Shown piece by piece: positions 47,828-57,309 of a stretch of DNA of 64,000 nt. Each line of letters opens with the position of its first letter. Position 1 is the first letter of the stretch. The notes beneath the pieces were generated by a model. That model had not been told where the DNA came from. It did not search any database and saw only the letters and a program-made list of their open reading frames with translations. Origin of the DNA: Gloeobacter violaceus PCC 7421. Lineage in GTDB: Bacteria > Cyanobacteriota > Cyanobacteriia > Gloeobacterales > Gloeobacteraceae. The translations under genes and the position numbers were made by a program. The stretch covers positions 1,984,001 through 2,048,000 of the forward strand of contig NC_005125.1 of NCBI RefSeq assembly GCF_000011385.1, read 5' to 3'.

Positions 47828-48613
47828 TTACTTGCCAATCAGTTTGACCGCGCCCGCGCCGCCAAAATAGAGGATTGTCACCGCCCCGGCTAGAAAGGTC
47901 TGGGTGAGCGGATCGGTCGAGGGGGTGACGACGGCCCCCAGCACCACCGCGAAGACGCTCACATAGCGCCAGACCGAGAACATCCGCTCGGAGGAGACGA
48001 TCCCCGTCACCCCGAGCAGCACCTGCAAGATCGGTACCTGAAAGACGATGCCGGTGCTGATCAGCATCACGAACATCAAGTCGAAATAGCGCTCGATCGT
48101 CCAGGTCTGATCGACGACGCCGTCGCCGTAGCTCACAAAAAAGTTGAGGGCGGCCGGGGCCAGGACCATAAAGGCAAAGACGACGCCCACGACGAACAGC
48201 ACACTGGAGCCGACCACGATGGGCAGGATGAGTTTGCGCTCGCGGCGACTGAGCCCCGGCAGCACGAAGCGCACAATTTGATAGAGAATCATCGGGGCCG
48301 CGACCATCAGACCGCTGTAGGCCGCCACTTTAAACGAGACAAAGAAAAATTCGCCTGGGATGGTCTGGATGAATTTGACCGTCGTGCCCGCCGGCTTCTG
48401 CAGCAGATCGACGATCGGTTTGACGAAGATAAAACAGCCGATAGTGGCCGCGATAAAGGTGCCAAGCGCCCAGAAGAGGCGGGTGCGCAACTCTTCGAGG
48501 TGCTCCCCCAGGGTCATCTCGACCTCGTCCGGAAATTCGTCCTTGGAGTCGAGGGCGTCGTCGGTCTCGGGCGGATTGTCTTCTTGTTCGAAGTCGGGGC
48601 GCGTAGCGGTCAT
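47828..48613 (-). CDS. tatC: Sec-independent protein translocase TatC
   Basis: Core of the twin-arginine translocase. 261 residues with six helices. Conserved LGEHLEELRTRLFWAL at the N-terminal signal-binding face, FKVAAYSGLMVAAPMILYQ, PGLSRRERKLI, and FQVPILQVLLGVTG are present. Acidic N-terminal extension of about 32 residues. At least one Tat-type substrate is encoded in the window (30674-31717). Confidence 0.95.
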   Translation of the reverse strand: MTATRPDFEQEDNPPETDDALDSKDEFPDEVEMTLGEHLEELRTRLFWALGTFIAATIGCFIFVKPIVDLLQKPAGTTVKFIQTIPGEFFFVSFKVAAYSGLMVAAPMILYQIVRFVLPGLSRRERKLILPIVVGSSVLFVVGVVFAFMVLAPAALNFFVSYGDGVVDQTWTIERYFDLMFVMLISTGIVFQVPILQVLLGVTGIVSSERMFSVWRYVSVFAVVLGAVVTPSTDPLTQTFLAGAVTILYFGGAGAVKLIGK

Positions 48614-48660
48614 AACGGTCGAGCCACTTCGCTCTCAATTCTAGCGCCCGGGTCTGTCGT

Positions 48661-48897
48661 CTAACGGACCGACCGGCGCTCCGGTACGGGGTCGTAACCG
48701 CCCGGATGCAGCGGATGGCAGCGGCACAGCCGTTTGGTGCCCAGCCAGATTCCCGCCGCCACCCCAAATCGCTCGATCGCCTGGCGGGTGTACTCCGAGC
48801 AGGTAGGCACGTAGCGGCAGGTGGGCGGCGTCAAGGGCGAAACAAACCGCTGGTAGAAGCGGATGGCCCCGGTGGCGGCCCTGCGGACAAGCTCCAT
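48661..48897 (-). CDS. yidD: Membrane protein insertion efficiency factor YidD
   Basis: 78 residues with the compact YidD signature: [43 protein letters not shown], three conserved Cys. AGGAAG 7 bases before ATG 48897. Assists YidC-dependent membrane insertion; here it precedes tatC on the same strand (47-base gap). Confidence 0.93.
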   Translation of the reverse strand: MELVRRAATGAIRFYQRFVSPLTPPTCRYVPTCSEYTRQAIERFGVAAGIWLGTKRLCRCHPLHPGGYDPVPERRSVR

Positions 48898-49034
48898 GGG
48901 TAATCTTCCTGGACCCATCCAGCCTAGCAAGTCCAAAGTTTTCCGACTTTTTCCACAGCCCTGTGGAAAACCTGGGGAAAGGTCGATATTCCCGGCGGCG
49001 GTACACTAGGGGCAGTTATCGCACGCGGTGGGAC

Positions 49035-49250
49035 ATGGCTGGAATGGAAGTCGGGCAAAAAGTGCGTCTGGTGCGGGTGCCGCCCTACGTCAAAACCGCA
49101 GACGCCATGCCCATGCTGCGCTCCTCGGCCTTTTTGGAGGTGGGCCAAGAAGGGCTCATTCTCGATCGCAGGCCCGGCAACTACTGGGCGGTGCGCTTCA
49201 AGCAGGGCGCCTTTCTCATCGACGGCGGCGATCTCGAAGCGGTCGGCTGA
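49035..49250 (+). CDS. sipA: NblS-interacting regulator SipA (DUF3148)
   Basis: 71 residues: GQKVRLVRVPPYVKTADAMPMLR, VGQEGLILDRRPGNYWAVRFKQGAFLIDG. This is the SipA/DUF3148 SH3-like fold, found in cyanobacteria, which binds and stimulates the NblS histidine kinase in stress signalling. ATG 49035 or 49044; the longer frame to 48963 adds a non-homologous stretch. Confidence 0.88.
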   Translation: MAGMEVGQKVRLVRVPPYVKTADAMPMLRSSAFLEVGQEGLILDRRPGNYWAVRFKQGAFLIDGGDLEAVG

Positions 49251-49338
49251 GCGTAGTACCTGGGAGTGCATATTCTCCGGCCGCCGAGTATAGAAAAAGG
49301 CAGCCGGGGCGTTACCCCACCGCCCCATCCATCACCGA

Positions 49339-52300
49339 ATGCATTCGATACCGTCTATGCCTTCTTTTCGCCGCGAGTTCCGGTTGGGTCTGGTTGTCTA
49401 CGGTGGTGTCGCCCTGGCCATCTACATGAACGGGGTGTGCCAGGAGTTCTACAAGGCCGTGCGCGGCCGGGGGCTCTACAAACTCATCAAGGCCCTGAGC
49501 GACTCGGATATCGCGGTCGACGTCGTCTCGGGCACCTCCGCCGGAGGAATCAACGGCGTTCTGCTCAGTTATGCCCTGGCCAACAGCGACGAGCAGCGGG
49601 TCGTCGACTTCGAGGGATTTGCCCGGCTGTGGCGCGAGAACGGTGCCATCGACAAGTTGCTGCGCAAAGCCGAGGTACGGCGAGCCAGCGACCGGGTCGA
49701 ATCGGTGCTCAACGGCGAGGGTTACTACCAAGAAAAGCTCTTCGAGGCGCTCCAGAGCGCCGGCCGACCGCGCCCTGTCCCAAACGGCACCGATGAGTGG
49801 CCCACCGCGACGGCGGAACTCGACTTGTTCGTTACCGGCACCGACCTCTTGGGCCGGGTGACCCAGGCGCTCGACAATACGGGAAGCTGCATCGAAGTCA
49901 AAAACCACCGCTCGGTATTCCTGCTCAAGCACCGCCGCGGACGGCGCGAGGAGTTCAATCCCGCCGAGCCCGACCGCTTGCAGGCTCTGGCAAAACTCTG
50001 CCGGATCACCTCGTGCTTTCCGGTCGCTTTTCCGGTGGTGACTGTCAAACTGCCCACCGCCGATCCGACCGGCAGGCTCGCACCGCTCGTCGATCCGGTC
50101 GACCGGTTTCTGGTGCAGTGGGGGCAACTCGATAAACGCGAACTGCCGGATGTACCCCCCGACGACGGCAACAACGAGCGGTGCTACCGGCTGCACTTTG
50201 TCGACGGTGGGGTTCTCGATAACCGGCCTTTTTCCCACGCCCTGGGCCAGATCCACAGCCGCACCGCCTACCGCCCAGTCTGCCGCAAGATGTTCTACAT
50301 CGACCCCAGCCCGGATCTGTTCACCGAAACGGATCACTTCAAGAACATGCCCCGGCCGAACCTGCTGCGGGTGATCGGCGATGCGCTGATCGGCATGCCC
50401 ACCTACGAGAGCATCGGCGAGGACCTGGAGGCCATCAACCGCTACAACGAAAAAGTCCGCCGCTACCGCTATTTGCTCGAAGCAAAGCTGACCCGGCCCG
50501 AAACCTACCGACAGCCGCCCGCGACCGGGCAAGTCAACTATCTGTACTGGCGCATCCGGTTGGTGACACTGCGCGACCGGGTTTTGCCGGTGATTTTAAG
50601 GTTGGAGGAACAAAAAACGGCCGGGCAGGCCAAGGCCCAGGAGCAGACCCTCAACAAAGCCGCCGACTTGCTCACCAGTTTCATCGACGAGCGCGAATCC
50701 TTGCCCCGACGCGAGGAGCACTTTCGCCTGGCAAGCGTGCAGGTGCGCGACCTTGATGTCGAATACGCTCTGCGCAAACACCGGTTCATCCTGCAAGTCG
50801 TCTGCTGGGATCTCGATCAAGGCGAAGATTTACCTGCTGCCCACTACAACCGCCTCGGCCGTCTTGCCCAGATACTGAGTCGCCAGATCGAACTGCTCGA
50901 AATTATCAAAGCGTCACTGATAGCTGCTTTGAGCCGCGCGGAAATAGCTTCAGAGTTTCTCAAGCTCGTCGAGCAGGATGTGCCCATCTCCCAAGAGCGC
51001 GAGCGCGTCCGCCTGCAGCTCTATGCGTACCTGCTCGCCGTCCACCGCGCCTTCTTCCTCAACCAGCCGGGTGCACAGCCCGATCCGGCGGCGGGGTACT
51101 TCGAGCGGCTCATCGACGCTGCGACAGAGGCGGCACGCGCCTATATCGATGGCGGCGATGAGCAGATCGTCTGGCCCTCGCCACGCACCCTCGCGGGCAT
51201 CTACGACGCCCTCAAGGCCAAAAGTAACGGGATCGATCCGTTCGGCCTCGCCTTTGGGGTACTCTCGCAGGTGCCCGACCCCGATTGGGCCGACCTGCGG
51301 CCGGTAGATCTCAAAGACAGCATTTTGCACATTGTCGAAGTGGCAAGTGCACGGCTTATCGGCTTGAGCGGCCTTGAAGAAAGCCCCAGATACCTGCAGC
51401 TATTTCACGAGTACCGACACTTGGATGAGGAACTGCTGCCCTACGAATACCTGGCCGACTTTCAAGAAAAAGAGCCTATCGAACTGGTACGCATCAGCCC
51501 CCACGACGCGAAGATGGGCTACAGCGAAAGACGCGACTGGAAAGACAAGCTTGCCGGTGACGCGCTGTACGCCTTCGGTGGCTTCTTCAAGCGCTCCTGG
51601 CGCTCCAACGATATTCTCTGGGGGCGGCTGGACGGCCTGAACCGTATCGTGCAGGCGCTCGTGACCCGCGAATCGCTGAGCCACTTTCGCCAATTTCTCA
51701 AGCGACAGACAGACCCGCGTCTGCAGCGTTGGGCCGCATCGCCCGAGCACCACAAGGGGGATCTGCGCCACTACCTGGCCCAGGAGTTGGTCGATGGCGC
51801 CTTTGCCCAATCGCCCGAGGCCGAGCGCAAGCAATTGCTAGATAGCCTCGTAGCCCTGGCGGAGTCCCAGAACGGTTTGGCGGATTTTGATCTAGAGGAC
51901 TTTCAAAAGCGGCTGGTCTTGATGGGTCACCGCGAGATTTTGGGGACCGATTTTCGCAGGGTGCTCGACGACGCCATCGCCGAACAACTCGATTGGAACG
52001 CCCAAAAGCTTAAGCCTACCCGACCACAGACGCCGCCGACCTTTGAGCCCGCCACCGGCTACTTCGATCGCACCGTGAGCGCCCTGGCGGCGGCAGCCCT
52101 CGCCGAGCAGTCCCTACAAAAGTACGATTCTTTTGCCAAGCTCGAACAATTTTTCTTAGCCGAGTACCGCGTCGGTGCGGAGGAATTGGGCACCGACGTG
52201 CCCCGGCCGGTGTTGTTCGCGCTTGCCTCCCGGGCCGCCCTGGTGATCCGCGACATGGTCTATTCCCTCGACAGCCGGCTGGGCCGCAGCTGGGTGTACC

Positions 52301-52746
52301 GGACAGCGGATCTCGCCACCCAAGCGGGCCACCTGCTGGCCCGTCTTCTGGCGTTGCCGGTGCTGGGGGGAGCGGGTCTGGGGCAGGCATTGCTGCGCCT
52401 GCTGATGCGCGCGATCCCGCTCGGTGTTGGGTGCTGCTTGCTGTTGCGTTACTTCCACCCATCTATGCAAGTGTCCGATCCGATCGGGCTGCTGGGTGCC
52501 CTGGGAGCTTTTGCGGTCTACTGGTTATTGGGCGAATACTGGCGGCTACCGGCCCGCCGTGCGCCCAATTCGGCGCCAGTGGGCACACCAAAGAAGGTCG
52601 TAGCGGGCGACGAGGTGCTCATCGACGGGCGGTGGTACACGGTCTACGCAGTCGAAGACAAGACCGTCAAGATTCGGCATTTTGTCAACAAGCAGGTGCC
52701 CTACCAGAAATTGCAGGCTGTGCGTTCCGCCGCCCAGGGACGCTAA
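49339..52746 (+). CDS. Large patatin-like protein (DUF3376 type)
   Basis: 1135 residues. N-terminal patatin phospholipase domain (about 12-330): oxyanion motif YGGVALAIYMNGV, nucleophile Ser67 in SGTSAGG, and the second dyad residue Asp289 in FVDGGVLDN. A long helical middle region follows (about 400-960). Two hydrophobic segments lie near the end (about 1000-1060), and an SH3-like tail (VVAGDEVLIDGRWYTVYAVEDKTVKIRHF) closes the protein. Matches the large patatin-related family found in cyanobacteria and actinobacteria. Probably a membrane-associated lipid acyl hydrolase. ATG 49357 is also possible. Confidence 0.87.
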   Translation: MHSIPSMPSFRREFRLGLVVYGGVALAIYMNGVCQEFYKAVRGRGLYKLIKALSDSDIAVDVVSGTSAGGINGVLLSYALANSDEQRVVDFEGFARLWRENGAIDKLLRKAEVRRASDRVESVLNGEGYYQEKLFEALQSAGRPRPVPNGTDEWPTATAELDLFVTGTDLLGRVTQALDNTGSCIEVKNHRSVFLLKHRRGRREEFNPAEPDRLQALAKLCRITSCFPVAFPVVTVKLPTADPTGRLAPLVDPVDRFLVQWGQLDKRELPDVPPDDGNNERCYRLHFVDGGVLDNRPFSHALGQIHSRTAYRPVCRKMFYIDPSPDLFTETDHFKNMPRPNLLRVIGDALIGMPTYESIGEDLEAINRYNEKVRRYRYLLEAKLTRPETYRQPPATGQVNYLYWRIRLVTLRDRVLPVILRLEEQKTAGQAKAQEQTLNKAADLLTSFIDERESLPRREEHFRLASVQVRDLDVEYALRKHRFILQVVCWDLDQGEDLPAAHYNRLGRLAQILSRQIELLEIIKASLIAALSRAEIASEFLKLVEQDVPISQERERVRLQLYAYLLAVHRAFFLNQPGAQPDPAAGYFERLIDAATEAARAYIDGGDEQIVWPSPRTLAGIYDALKAKSNGIDPFGLAFGVLSQVPDPDWADLRPVDLKDSILHIVEVASARLIGLSGLEESPRYLQLFHEYRHLDEELLPYEYLADFQEKEPIELVRISPHDAKMGYSERRDWKDKLAGDALYAFGGFFKRSWRSNDILWGRLDGLNRIVQALVTRESLSHFRQFLKRQTDPRLQRWAASPEHHKGDLRHYLAQELVDGAFAQSPEAERKQLLDSLVALAESQNGLADFDLEDFQKRLVLMGHREILGTDFRRVLDDAIAEQLDWNAQKLKPTRPQTPPTFEPATGYFDRTVSALAAAALAEQSLQKYDSFAKLEQFFLAEYRVGAEELGTDVPRPVLFALASRAALVIRDMVYSLDSRLGRSWVYRTADLATQAGHLLARLLALPVLGGAGLGQALLRLLMRAIPLGVGCCLLLRYFHPSMQVSDPIGLLGALGAFAVYWLLGEYWRLPARRAPNSAPVGTPKKVVAGDEVLIDGRWYTVYAVEDKTVKIRHFVNKQVPYQKLQAVRSAAQGR

Positions 52747-52801
52747 AAGCTCCCGGCGCCCGGCATCTGCTAACGTGATCTTGCAACCTGGAGCGTGGGC
52801 C

Positions 52802-53518
52802 GTGGCAGACATCCTCTACGAAGGCAAGGCAAAAATCATCTACCCCACCCCCGACCCGGCGATTGTGCTCGCGGTCTTCAAAGACGACGCCACCGCCTTC
52901 AACGCCCAAAAACGCGGCACGATCTCGGGCAAGGGTGCCGTCAACGCCACGGTCTCAGCAAAATTGTTCTTGCTGTTGGAGCGCTCGGGTGTGCCCACCC
53001 ACTACATCGACCAGCCGGCGGCCAACCAGTTGCTGTTTCGCCGTCTGAAGATGATCCCGCTCGAAGTGGTGGTGCGCAATATCGTGGCGGGCAGTCTCGC
53101 CAAGCGCACGGGACTGGCGAGCGGCACGGTGCTGGGCGAAGCGATCGTCGAGTTTTACTACAAAAACGACGCCCTGGGCGACCCGCTGCTCAACGACGAA
53201 CATATTCTCAAAGTGCTCACCACCGTCGACGCGCTGCAACTGGCCGAATTGCGCCGCTCGGCTTTGCAGGTCAACGCCATTTTGAGCGCTTTCTACCGCG
53301 AGTGCGGCATCCGACTGGTGGACTTCAAACTGGAGTACGGCTACGACGGGGCGGGGCAGTTGCAACTTGGAGACGAATTGAGCCCGGACAATTGCCGACT
53401 TTGGACCCTGGAGGAAGACCGCATCCTCGACAAAGACCGCTTCCGCTTCGATATGGGCGAGGTCGAGGGCGCTTATCAGGAAGTCCTGGCCAGGGTGATC
53501 GCCAAAGCCGGCCCCTAA
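52802..53518 (+). CDS. purC: SAICAR synthetase PurC
   Basis: Purine biosynthesis step joining CAIR and Asp. 238 residues: ILYEGKAKIIYPT, KDDATAFNAQKRGTISGKG, VVVRNIVAGSLAKR, DFKLEYG, LGDELSPDNCRLW. GTG start at 52802 with GGAG 8 bases upstream; the open frame extends back into the patatin gene but has no start support. A strong terminator follows. Confidence 0.95.
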   Translation: MADILYEGKAKIIYPTPDPAIVLAVFKDDATAFNAQKRGTISGKGAVNATVSAKLFLLLERSGVPTHYIDQPAANQLLFRRLKMIPLEVVVRNIVAGSLAKRTGLASGTVLGEAIVEFYYKNDALGDPLLNDEHILKVLTTVDALQLAELRRSALQVNAILSAFYRECGIRLVDFKLEYGYDGAGQLQLGDELSPDNCRLWTLEEDRILDKDRFRFDMGEVEGAYQEVLARVIAKAGP

Positions 53519-53522
53519 AGCG

Positions 53523-53560
53523 CAAAGCCCGCGGCTGGGATACAACCGCGGGCTTTGTTT
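53523..53560. terminator. Terminator between purC and ftsH
   Basis: CAAAGCCCGCGG (53523-53534) pairs with CCGCGGGCTTTG (53546-53557), 12-bp stem with 11-base loop, then TTT on the plus strand. Ends purC; may also serve ftsH from the other side. Confidence 0.85.
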
Positions 53561-53578
53561 AGAGGAGCAAGAGCGAAC

Positions 53579-55414
53579 CTAGGCGGCAGCCTTGTTCAGC
53601 GAGGTTTCGATGAGCTGTTCCAGCTCTTCGGCATCGACCGTTTCTTTCTGGACAAGCACTTCGGTGACTCTGTCCATCAAGTTGCGGTGGCTGAGCAGGA
53701 CGCTCTTGGAGAGCGCGTAGGCTTTCTCGATGAGTTCGCGGATCTCTTCGTCGATCACCGAGGCGGTGTGCTCGGAGAAGTCGCGCTCGGTCATGATGTC
53801 GCGGCCCAGGAACATGCTGCCGCCCTGGCGGCCGAGGGCCACCGGGCCGAGCTTCTCGCTCATGCCGTAGCGGGTCACCATGTTGCGGGCAATCTGCGCC
53901 ACCTGCTGCAGGTCGTTGGTGGCACCGGTGGTCACTTCGGCTTCGCCGTAGACAATCTCCTCGGCGATGCGGCCGCCCAGGGCGACGGCCATCATGTTGG
54001 TCATGTAGACGCGGCTGTAGAGGCCTGAATCGGCGCGCTCCTCGTCGGGCACAAACCAGGTGAGACCACCGGCCATACCGCGCGGGATGATCGAGATCTT
54101 CTGGACCGGGTCGTACTCAGGCAACAAAGCACCCACCAGGGCGTGGCCGACTTCGTGGTAAGCCACCAGCCACTTGCGCTTCTCGGTCATCAGGCGGTTT
54201 TTCTTCTCGGGACCGGCCAGGACGCGGTCGACCGCATCGTTGACCTCGTCCATCGAGATCTCGGTGAGGCTGCGGCGGGCGGCGAGGATCGCCGCTTCGT
54301 TGAGCAAGTTGGCCAGATCCGCGCCGGTGAAACCGGGTGTGCGGCGGGCAATTTTCTCAAGATCGATGTCTTTGCCCAGGGTCTTGCCGCGGGCGTGGAC
54401 TTTGAGGATCTCCAGACGTCCCTTGAAGTCGGGGCGATCGACCACCACCTGCCGGTCGAAGCGGCCCGGGCGCAGCAGGGCCGCGTCCAGCACATCGGGG
54501 CGGTTGGTGGCCGCGATGATGATCACGCCGGTGTTGCCCTCGAAGCCGTCCATCTCGACGAGCAACTGGTTGAGGGTCTGCTCGCGCTCGTCGTTGCCGC
54601 CGCCCAGGCCGGCACCGCGCTGGCGGCCGACCGCGTCGATTTCGTCGATGAACACGATGCAGGGGGCGTTCTTCTTGGCCTGCTCAAAGAGGTCGCGCAC
54701 GCGGGAAGCCCCCACGCCCACGAACATCTCGACGAACTCCGAACCCGAGATCGAAAAGAAGGGCACACCCGCCTCACCGGCCACGGCCTTGGCAAGCAAG
54801 GTCTTGCCGGTGCCCGGAGGGCCGACGAGCAGCACGCCCTTGGGGATCTTGGCGCCCACCGCGGTGAAGCGCTCGGAATTTTTCAGAAAATCGACGACTT
54901 CCTGCAGTTCGAGCTTCGCCTCCTCGACCCCCGCCACGTCGGTAAAGGTGGTCTTGGTCTGCGGCTCCATCTGCACGCGGGCCTTGGATTTGCCGAAGTT
55001 CATCGCCTGGTTGCCGGGGCCGCCTTGGGCGCGACGCAGCAGGAAGAAGAGCCCACCCAACAGCAGCAGCGGGAAGAAGAAGGAACTGAGAGCGGAGAAC
55101 CAGAAGTTGTTGCTACTGGGCTGGTTCACCGACGCCTCGACGCCGCTCTTCTCCAGAATCGTGTAGAGCTGCCGGTCGCCGGGCGGAATATTCACCCGCA
55201 CCTTGGAGTCGTCCTTGAGGGTAACCGTGGCGTTGGAGCCTTCTTGATTGACGATCACCGACTTGACCTGACCCTGCTGGACCTGCTGGATGAATTCGCT
55301 GTAGCGCAGCTCCGGCTGGGCCTGGGGCTGACCGCTGAAAAATGCGCTCGCCAGCGAAATCACGACAATCGCCAGCAGCACGTACAAACCTGCGTTGCGC
55401 CAGTTCTTATTCAC
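53579..55414 (-). CDS. ftsH: ATP-dependent zinc metalloprotease FtsH
   Basis: Membrane AAA+ protease, 611 residues. Two N-terminal helices (about 7-27 and 107-127) flank a periplasmic/lumenal domain. Walker A GPPGTGKT (198-205), Walker [10 protein letters not shown], arginine-finger region [20 protein letters not shown], and the zinc motif HEVGH are all present. GTG start with AGGA upstream. In cyanobacteria FtsH hexamers degrade damaged photosystem II D1 and control iron and stress responses. Confidence 0.95.
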   Translation of the reverse strand: MNKNWRNAGLYVLLAIVVISLASAFFSGQPQAQPELRYSEFIQQVQQGQVKSVIVNQEGSNATVTLKDDSKVRVNIPPGDRQLYTILEKSGVEASVNQPSSNNFWFSALSSFFFPLLLLGGLFFLLRRAQGGPGNQAMNFGKSKARVQMEPQTKTTFTDVAGVEEAKLELQEVVDFLKNSERFTAVGAKIPKGVLLVGPPGTGKTLLAKAVAGEAGVPFFSISGSEFVEMFVGVGASRVRDLFEQAKKNAPCIVFIDEIDAVGRQRGAGLGGGNDEREQTLNQLLVEMDGFEGNTGVIIIAATNRPDVLDAALLRPGRFDRQVVVDRPDFKGRLEILKVHARGKTLGKDIDLEKIARRTPGFTGADLANLLNEAAILAARRSLTEISMDEVNDAVDRVLAGPEKKNRLMTEKRKWLVAYHEVGHALVGALLPEYDPVQKISIIPRGMAGGLTWFVPDEERADSGLYSRVYMTNMMAVALGGRIAEEIVYGEAEVTTGATNDLQQVAQIARNMVTRYGMSEKLGPVALGRQGGSMFLGRDIMTERDFSEHTASVIDEEIRELIEKAYALSKSVLLSHRNLMDRVTEVLVQKETVDAEELEQLIETSLNKAAA

Positions 55415-55462
55415 CGAACGGCTTCCTCCCGGACGCGAGTGTTAAGTTTGTTAACTTCTTTT

Positions 55463-55491
55463 AACCTAAGCGAGCGGACGGTGTCCGTCAA
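55463..55491 (-). promoter_or_regulatory. Candidate ftsH promoter
   Basis: On the minus strand TTGACG (55491-55486), 17 bases, TAGGTT (55468-55463), about 50 bases before the GTG start. Confidence 0.5.
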
Positions 55492-55550
55492 CAGTCGGCT
55501 TTCCTTCCATTATGGCCCCGATGCGCCCGGGGCGCACTTTTGGGACCACG

Positions 55551-55581
55551 CAAAAGGGGCGCAGGAAATTCCTGCGCCCCT
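55551..55581 (-). terminator. Terminator of petB-petD
   Basis: AGGGGCGCAGGAA (55555-55567) and TTCCTGCGCCCCT (55569-55581) form a near-perfect 13-bp inverted repeat. On the minus strand it is followed by TTTT (complement of 55552-55555). It lies 23 bases after the petD stop. Confidence 0.85.
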
Positions 55582-55603
55582 CGTTTGAAAGTCGGTTGGT
55601 GAT

Positions 55604-56083
55604 CTAGAACAGGCCCAGGGTCAGGGACTTGGGAATGTCGGGAATCATTGCACCGATGCCCAGGTACATGGTGACCACAGTGCCGATCAAGAAGACGGCG
55701 GTGGCAAGCGGGCGACGGAAAGGGTTCTGGAACTTGTTGACGTTCTCGATGAACGGCACCAGTGCCAGACCGATCGGAATCGCCGCCATCAGCACGACGC
55801 CCAGCAACTTGTTGGGCACGACGCGCAAAATTTGGAAGACCGGGTAGAAGTACCACTCCGGCAGGATGTGCAGGGGCGTGTTGAACGGGTCGGCGGGTTC
55901 GCCCATCTTGGCCGGGTCGAGCACGGCCAGGGCGATGACGCCGAAGATGGTTCCCAGGATAACGACGCCGAAAATCAGAATGTCGTTGGGCCAGAAGGGC
56001 TCACCGTAAGTGTTGTGGCCCATGCCTTGCTCAAGAAGCTCACGGATTTCCGGATCGTCCAGTTCGGGGCGCTTTAGCGGCAT
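55604..56083 (-). CDS. petD: Cytochrome b6f subunit IV (PetD)
   Basis: 159 residues, the canonical form: [31 protein letters not shown] at the N-terminus in the usual order, three helices, quinol-site PEWY in [16 protein letters not shown]. Forms the cytochrome b core with PetB. 38 bases after petB; a terminator follows. Confidence 0.97.
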   Translation of the reverse strand: MPLKRPELDDPEIRELLEQGMGHNTYGEPFWPNDILIFGVVILGTIFGVIALAVLDPAKMGEPADPFNTPLHILPEWYFYPVFQILRVVPNKLLGVVLMAAIPIGLALVPFIENVNKFQNPFRRPLATAVFLIGTVVTMYLGIGAMIPDIPKSLTLGLF

Positions 56084-56121
56084 GTCTTTCTCTCCTTAAT
56101 CGAGAATCTACGGTGGCGCAC

Positions 56122-56769
56122 TTACAGGGGACCGGAGATGCCCTGCTTGCGGATCATCAAGAAGTGCATCAGCATGAAAACGACTGTCAGCCAGGGTAGC
56201 ACAAAGGTGTGGGCGCTGTAGAAACGGGTGAGTGTCTCCTGGCCAACCCCGGCGCCGCCGCGCAGAAATTCGACAATCAAGTCGCCCACCACCGGGATGG
56301 CCGAGGGCACCTGGGTGACGATCTTGACCGCCCAGTAGCCGACTTGGTCCCAGGGGAGCGAGTAGCCGGTCACCCCGAAGCTGACCGTCAGGCACGCCAA
56401 AAGCACGCCGGTGACCCAGGTCAACTCGCGCGGACGCTTGAAGCCGCCGGTCAGATAGACCCGAAAGGTGTGCAGGATCATCGCCAGCACCATCATCGAG
56501 GCCGACCAGCGGTGGATCGAGCGGATAAGCCAGCCGAAGCTCACCTCGTCCATGATGTAGTTGACCGAACTGAAGGCTTCGGCGACCGTCGGCTTGTAGT
56601 AGTAGGTCATCGCAAAGCCGGTGGCAAATTGGACCAAAAAGCAAATCAGCGTCACCCCGCCCAGACAATAGAAAATGTTCACGTGGGGAGGAACGTACTT
56701 GCTGGTGATGTCGTCCGCGAGCGCCTGGACCTCCAGGCGCTCCTGGAACCAGTCGTAAACCTTGCTCAT
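56122..56769 (-). CDS. petB: Cytochrome b6 (PetB)
   Basis: 215 residues, canonical: Cys in NIFYCLGG (haem ci), helix-B His pair 14 apart ([11 protein letters not shown]...MILHTFR), helix-D pair 15 apart ([10 protein letters not shown]...MLMHFLMI). Couples quinol oxidation to plastocyanin/cytochrome c6 reduction. ATG 56769 with AGGAC upstream. Divergent from the Rrf2 gene across 93 bases. Confidence 0.97.
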   Translation of the reverse strand: MSKVYDWFQERLEVQALADDITSKYVPPHVNIFYCLGGVTLICFLVQFATGFAMTYYYKPTVAEAFSSVNYIMDEVSFGWLIRSIHRWSASMMVLAMILHTFRVYLTGGFKRPRELTWVTGVLLACLTVSFGVTGYSLPWDQVGYWAVKIVTQVPSAIPVVGDLIVEFLRGGAGVGQETLTRFYSAHTFVLPWLTVVFMLMHFLMIRKQGISGPL

Positions 56770-56846
56770 AAGACCGCAGTCCTTGCAATAAATTGCGCTT
56801 TCCGTATGAATGTAACACCGGTCTGAGAAGACAACCCGACGCCATT

Positions 56847-56852
56847 TACAAT
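56847..56852 (+). promoter_or_regulatory. -10-like box of the Rrf2 gene
   Basis: TACAAT ends 10 bases before the GTG start at 56863, so a transcript from it would be leaderless or nearly so. No clear -35. Confidence 0.35.
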
Positions 56853-56862
56853 ACTTAACCAA

Positions 56863-57309
56863 GTGCTGAAACTATCGACCCGTGGGCATTACAGCGTCAA
56901 AGCCATGCTGGATCTGACCATTCACCGCCACGATCCCCCCCAGCCGATCCGCCAAATTGCCCGTCGGCAGAACATTTCTAAACATTTTCTGGAGCAACTT
57001 CTCATCCTTCTGAGACAAAGCGGCTTCGTGCGCTCGGTGCGGGGGGTGCAGGGAGGATACGTCCTGGCGCGGCTCCCGGCGCAGATTACGCTTGGGGAGA
57101 TTTTGCGGGCGGTGGGCGACGGGATGGCACCGCTCGGCAGGATCGAGCGCGACGGCACCCAGGCGGAAGATTGGGTGACGATGGCGCTGTGGAGCCGGGT
57201 GCACCGCTCGGTGGAAGCGGCCCTCGACCGGATCACCCTCGAAGATCTTTACCACGACGCCAGAAGCCGCCAGGCTGCCCTCAGCGAAGAGGGCGAATTT
57301 GTGATCTAG
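56863..57309 (+). CDS. Rrf2 family transcriptional regulator without Fe-S cysteines
   Basis: 148 residues. Winged-helix start [50 protein letters not shown] (HTH, split), [24 protein letters not shown]. IscR-type members carry three Cys after this point; none is present, so it cannot bind a cluster in the same way. GTG start with hardly any leader. Position divergent from petB suggests it may control petBD, an inference. Confidence 0.85.
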   Translation: MLKLSTRGHYSVKAMLDLTIHRHDPPQPIRQIARRQNISKHFLEQLLILLRQSGFVRSVRGVQGGYVLARLPAQITLGEILRAVGDGMAPLGRIERDGTQAEDWVTMALWSRVHRSVEAALDRITLEDLYHDARSRQAALSEEGEFVI

